A stretch of 22,823 bases of DNA, from contig NW_003143793.1 of assembly GCF_000003605.2 (NCBI RefSeq), positions 391,051-413,873 of the forward strand, in the 5' to 3' direction. This DNA comes from Saccoglossus kowalevskii (Eukaryota; Hemichordata; Enteropneusta; Harrimaniidae). The translations under genes were made by a program, and so were the position numbers. Position 1 is the stretch's first letter. Each line of letters starts with the position of its first letter. This document shows, piece after piece, positions 18,801 through 22,823 of the stretch. The notes beneath the pieces were generated by a model, which was not told the origin of the DNA, made no database searches, and worked only from the letters and a program-made list of their open reading frames with translations.

Positions 18801-19665
18801 TGTGCAATTTGAAAACCTGTCTAAACTGAACACCTTTTCCTTCCATAGTCTTGATCTATATATACTGAACACCTCTATTACCGAACACTGTTATTTGAAA
18901 TTCTGTTTAAACTGAACAGCATTTCTCTCCATAGTCGGGATCTGTATAAACTGAACACCTCTTTAAACCAAACGATGTGTGATCTGAAAACATGTCTAAA
19001 CTGAACACCATTTCTCTCCATAGTCTAGACCGGTATAAGCTGAACACCTCTATAAATAAAACAATGTGTAATCTAAAAACCTGTCCAAACTGAAGACCAT
19101 TTCTCTCCATAATCTAGACCTGTATAAACTGAACACCTCCATAAACCAAACAATGTGTGATCTGAAAACATGTCTAAACTGAACACCATTTCTCTCCATA
19201 GTCTAGACCGGTATAAGCTGAACACCTCTATAAATAAAACAATGTGTAATCTAAAAACCTGTCCAAACTGAAGACCATTTCTCTCCATAATCTAGACCTG
19301 TATAAACTGAACACCTCCATAAACCAAACAATGTGTAGTCTGAAAACCTGTCCAAACTGAAGACCATTTCTCTCCATAATCTAGACCTGTATAAACTGAA
19401 CACCTCCATAAACCAAACAATGTGTAGTCTGAAAATCTGTCCAAACTGAAGACCATTTCTCTCCATAGTCTAGACCTGTATAAACTGAACACCTCCATAA
19501 ACCAAACAATGTGTAGTCTGAAAACCTGTCCAAACTGAAGACCATTTCTCTCCATAGTCTAGATCTGTATAAACTGAACACCTCCTTAAACCAAACAATG
19601 TGAGATCTGAAAACCTGTCTAAACTGAAAATCTTTATAAACTAAACATTTTGTAAACCGAAACCA
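18800..19665. repeat. 89-bp minisatellite, about ten units, with 178-bp higher-order period
   Basis: The marker CTGAACACCT recurs at 18951, 19040, 19129, 19218, 19307, 19396, 19485 and 19574, exactly 89 bp apart each time. A diverged unit lies to the left (marker at 18865, 86 bp away) and a decayed partial unit to the right. Each unit holds two related halves, ACCTGTCCAAACTGAAGACC and ACCTGTATAAACTGAACACC, so it arose from an older duplication of about 44 bp. Units alternate in type (CCGGTATAAGC versus CCTGTATAAACT variants), so 19040-19217 is nearly repeated from 19218: a 178-bp dimer period. Since 89 is not a multiple of 3 and stops are rare on the minus strand, several overlapping minus-strand frames of up to 97 codons appear; they are artefacts. 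Confidence 0.97.
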
Positions 19666-19839
19666 GTACACCAAATTTTTTTCATTTCACTCACTGTATT
19701 TGTTGAACATGTAGTAAAAATTCACACTTTGATGCCTGTTATTTGATTTAAAGAGAGCCAATTTTTCATGTCGGCAAGATTGAGAGTGACATAGTCATTC
19801 CATGTCAAATGAAAATAGAATGAAGATTGTATGCATGCA

Positions 19840-20045
19840 TCAGGGATGGATTGAGTCATTGTCACCTGGCAGACACGAGTACAGACTGAATTTTAATGGC
19901 CACATCCATCGTTGATTTTGTCCTCGGGATATCGATAAAAGGCTTCAATTTACTGTGAACAAATGTCCAGCCTGTGAGAATTGCTCTGCGTGATTCATTA
20001 TTTGATAGGTTTCTACAATTGGCGATGCATTTTATGGAAATTAAC
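19840..20045. other. candidate conserved non-coding element
   Basis: A 200-bp patch of balanced base composition without simple repeats. It contains TTGTCACCTGGCAGACA (E-box-like CACCTG), TTTTAATGGCC, GTGATTCATTATTTGATAGG and TTTTATGG (posterior-Hox/Cdx-like). It has no open frame of note. Its texture differs from the low-complexity flanks, as enhancers or conserved non-coding elements often do. This can only be judged by comparison with other genomes. Confidence 0.15.
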
Positions 20046-21451
20046 TTTCAGTCGTTGATATATTTTGCATATTTTTCTCTTAATTCTTTTATTTAGTTGA
20101 GACAAAATTGAGTTTCATAATGCTTATAGCTCAAAGCTGAATGGTCTTGTGATAACATTATTACACGTAAGTTAAGACGAAATTCTAAATATCTCAAATG
20201 TTTCAAATTTAATTAATTTCACATATATAGATAATAAAGCAAATACAGTATTCGTTCACTCAGCCATAACAATCTTCTTATATTTAAATACATGCATAAT
20301 ATTTTTGGCATCGTTTTCATAGCCATCTGTCTGTATAAAGACTACTCTGGATGACTCTGCACTCGGTGATTTCCACATGATTCGTTACCTATTCTTTGAC
20401 CCATACAAGATGACATTTTCAATAAATTATCAATTATTACTATTATATCTATAATTGAAGCCGAAGATAACCTTTAGATAACGTTTCTATACTAATTATT
20501 TATTTATTTCCGCAATTTAATGGATCATATTATTTTTAAAATATGCTAAGAAGCAGAATCGCGATAAACTGTATTATACACATTTGAGAAAAATGATTCT
20601 TGATGTTTAAACATTTCTGGCACATCTACAACACATTTGTTGGATTGGAGGTTGTTTTCGGATGTAAATTTATTCATGAATTTTTGACAAATGAGAGTTT
20701 TTTTTATAACAGATTGACTTTTCTCTTATCCTTTATATATTTTAGTAAAATATTTTCTCTATTTTTTAAAAATAATTTTGGACTAAATTGACATAATTTT
20801 CTGCTCCTACAGATTTTAAACAAAATTTTGAGAAAAAATAATGTGGGCTTTATTTTGTGAAAGGTGGCAAAAATAGGTTTTGGCATTAAACAGGTCAAGG
20901 AATGAAGCAAATTCTTTGAAAAATTATTGGAAATGGTTACAGGTTGATACAGGTTTCCATTTTACAAAAGGTTTGGTTTAAACAGGTTTACATTACAAAT
21001 AATCTGTAGATTTTTAACAACAGATTTATAGTGTATATTTGAATCCACTTTTTTCTGATGAAAAATTTGTTCGATTGACTGCAGAATAAGATCTTTTTTG
21101 CACATCATCGTACATACATTGCAGATATATCGAAATTACTGACCCTTATTTTAGAAATCCTAAATGAAAACCATACATGAAAATTGGAGGCAGTGTTGTG
21201 TTAAAACGATTTTATGCTGGAATAGGTATACAATTATAAGTTAGGACTCTGTTTGTGTTTTCCTGGATTGCCTTCAAACTTCACGCATACATCATACATT
21301 TTGGATTGTATACATGTATGTATATCCATTTATTCCACAATCCAATTCATGATCATTGTATCATTTTCTCATGAATACCTTTCCAATAACGTTGAAGACA
21401 TAATTTTATGTTATTTAAGCTGTATGAGGATGCTTACATTGTATGATGTAA
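20046..21451. other. AT-rich non-coding region
   Basis: No supported gene over 1.4 kb. 20930-20990 has an irregular ACAGGTT / AGGTTT repetition (four loose copies). The frames at 20600-20791 and 21253-21462 are low-complexity. Confidence 0.5.
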
Positions 21452-21489
21452 TCCTTACATGAAGTCGTGACTCATTCTAACCCTTCCAG

Positions 21490-21568
21490 CTATGATTCTC
21501 CGCCTGATTCTCCGCCTGATTCTCCGCCTGATTCTCCGCCTAATTCTCCGCCTGATTCTCCGTACTGA
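21490..21568 (+). other. possible terminal coding exon reading Asp-Ser-Pro-Pro repeats
   Basis: TTCTAACCCTTCCAG (21475-21489) looks like a 3' splice site with a pyrimidine tract. The frame directly after it reads YDSPPDSPPDSPP..., with five DSPP-type units (one NSPP), then DSPY and TGA at 21566-21568. That open frame, ending in a clean stop, would be a 26-residue acidic and proline-rich tail. A second frame from the ATG at 21492 is also open (M followed by ILRL repeats, 30 codons), so the coding call rests only on the splice-like site. No upstream exon was identified. No protein family is assigned. Confidence 0.2.
21494..21562. repeat. 12-bp minisatellite GATTCTCCGCCT x 5.75
   Basis: Four perfect units (21494-21541), a fifth with one change (AATTCTCCGCCT, 21542-21553), and a partial sixth, GATTCTCCG. 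The purity indicates recent expansion. The repeat is CpG-containing in an AT-rich setting. Confidence 0.97.
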
Positions 21569-21584
21569 ATTGGAAAGCATATAG

Positions 21585-22217
21585 CTTCTTAATTGTTGGC
21601 TTTAAATGGCTTGCAATTTGAAATATTCACATTGCAATTAAAAAAAAAATGATCTCTTTAGTTATTATGATGAACATAATACCATGAGAGTTGATTCTTA
21701 TGAATGCTTGTCCTCCTATAGTGTGTGTATTGTACTTTTCTTGTACGGTGGTATTTTTGAATTGTAACAATGAATGTTAAAAAAGTTAAGTTTTTCTACT
21801 GATGAAAAACCATAATCTCATGTATGCCTGTATCCGAGCAGGAAATAAAACAAAAAGTATTTCTCCCAGTTCACTTAGGTTAGTGCTATGTGGACAGCTT
21901 TGTAGACAACATTTTCTTGTTTCTGTTATTTATTTTAAGATTGGTCCAACAGTAGCCAGAAAAGCTTAAAAGTCAAAACTTACATTTGATGTCAAGAATA
22001 TTGATAATATTAATATTCGTATAATGATATTATAAATAGTTATTTGTCGTCCATCTGGTCATCGACAACAACTGTCTGAGTCTGTTTTGCATGGACATTT
22101 TAAAAACAAGATTGGATTGTTTGTTCCACAAATTATATATTTCTCTTTAGATTTAGGCAAAATCATAACATTTATTACTAAGAAACTCTTTCGTTTTGAT
22201 TGACGTACATATCTAAA
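21585..22217. other. non-coding stretch
   Basis: No gene, transposon or notable repeat was seen. Confidence 0.5.
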
Positions 22218-22219
22218 TA

Positions 22220-22430
22220 CTGTAAAATACTTTATTTTTGCTCAGAATTAATTTTCGCTATTTTTGCTGAAGGAATTATTTAGTGAAAATAAAATTCAAC
22301 GAATACACCTTTTTCCCTATATTTTACATTCAACTCATCAAAAATCAGTGAAAATAAATTCCATACAAAACACCCAAAAAGCCTTTTCAGCGAAAATTAA
22401 TTTCAGCTATAAAAATAAAGTATTTTACAG
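22220..22430 (-). mobile_element. MITE family A, second well-preserved copy (211 bp)
   Basis: The ends CTGTAAAATACTTTATTTTT (22220-22239) and AAATAAAGTATTTTACAG (to 22430) are inverted, with TA flanking each side (22218-22219, 22431-22432). Read on the minus strand it follows the 17228-17435 copy base by base over most of its length, sharing TTGGGTGTTTTGTATGGAAT and GAGTTGAATGTAAAATATAG. An 86-codon plus-strand frame (22264-22524) overlaps it but runs out past the element and is not a gene. Confidence 0.85.
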
Positions 22431-22432
22431 TA

Positions 22433-22823
22433 AGGCATCGTCTGCCATTGTGATAATTTTGCCCCTCTTCTTAGGCACCCTCATAGAACAACTTTTGGGA
22501 ACAATTCTATATGATGCTAATTAGGGTTTGGTAGCTGTGAAAAGTAGGCGAAGGTCATTATTGGTGAACCTGCTCTGTTCTCGTTCGTTTCGTCCCTGTT
22601 TTGGTCTAAGTATCCTGGGACGAATCCTGATGTGGCATTACAAATTTCCTGAAGAGTAGACAAAAAGAAAAATGTTGATTTGGTTAATAAACGTAACGCC
22701 TGAAAATATTACATGATCAAAGGTGGTATCTGGTGTGCTGGTAGATACATTTTGGATTGTACATTTCAGCTTGATCATTTATGTAAATTACTGTGATTTT
22801 TGAAATAATATACATGTGGTAAA
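22433..22823. other. non-coding end of window
   Basis: No gene or repeat was recognised. Confidence 0.5.

Noticed and set aside
18800-19665. CRISPR-like regular repeat spacing
   Set aside because: Units are contiguous 89-bp tandem copies with no unique spacers, in a eukaryotic genome. This is a minisatellite.
18907-19674. Overlapping minus-strand frames of 67-97 codons with repeated MERNGLQFGQ-type starts, resembling a repeat protein
   Set aside because: They are the 89-bp minisatellite read in successive frames. 89 is not a multiple of three, so the same DNA appears in different frames along the array, which a real repeat protein would not do.
22264-22524. 86-codon plus-strand frame
   Set aside because: Most of it overlaps the family A MITE and it runs into unique sequence without any domain or splice signal.

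Overview
This is eukaryotic nuclear DNA, most likely from a marine invertebrate animal. It is rich in A+T (about two thirds by eye, not counted). No long open frame exists on either strand: the longest is 130 codons and is created by a duplication. The sequence is dense in short inverted-repeat transposons, microsatellites and minisatellites. Frequent ACATGTA-type words and the mix of MITE types would suit a mollusc, hemichordate or amphioxus genome, but I cannot name the species. No complete protein-coding gene, tRNA, rRNA or CRISPR array can be supported. The window is best read as intergenic or large-intron DNA.

Layout. 1-3800: mostly unique sequence. It contains a 95-bp CpG-rich insert flanked by an 8-bp direct repeat (548-658), an 18-bp tandem repeat, a Z-DNA-type alternating tract, two ATGGCGG (YY1-like) sites, and a CpG-dense block at 3350-3760 with short open frames on both strands. 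3800-6250: microsatellites, a degraded MITE (family A), a TATA box followed by a C-rich tract, and a pair of RFX-type X-boxes overlapping a good Kozak ATG at 6007. 6250-8920: two further MITEs (family B at 6280-6497, family D at 7092-7418), a nearly perfect 183-bp tandem duplication carrying CCAAT boxes, and an old 115-bp duplication. 8920-12100: largely featureless, with a non-LTR-retrotransposon-like 3' relic near 10.4-10.7 kb. 12100-13010: a textbook 401-bp MITE with perfect 28-bp terminal inverted repeats, then a second family B copy. 13010-17200: unique sequence with small hairpins and an ETS-site cluster near 16.6 kb. 17200-22823: two good family A MITEs, an 89-bp minisatellite of about ten units (18.8-19.66 kb) with a 178-bp higher-order period, a candidate conserved non-coding block (19.84-20.04 kb), and a 12-bp minisatellite at 21.49 kb that reads Asp-Ser-Pro-Pro in frame behind a splice-acceptor-like site.

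No genes can be shown to work together here. The clearest biology is the transposon record: at least four non-autonomous DNA-transposon families, several with target-site duplications visible at both ends, and no autonomous partner in the window.
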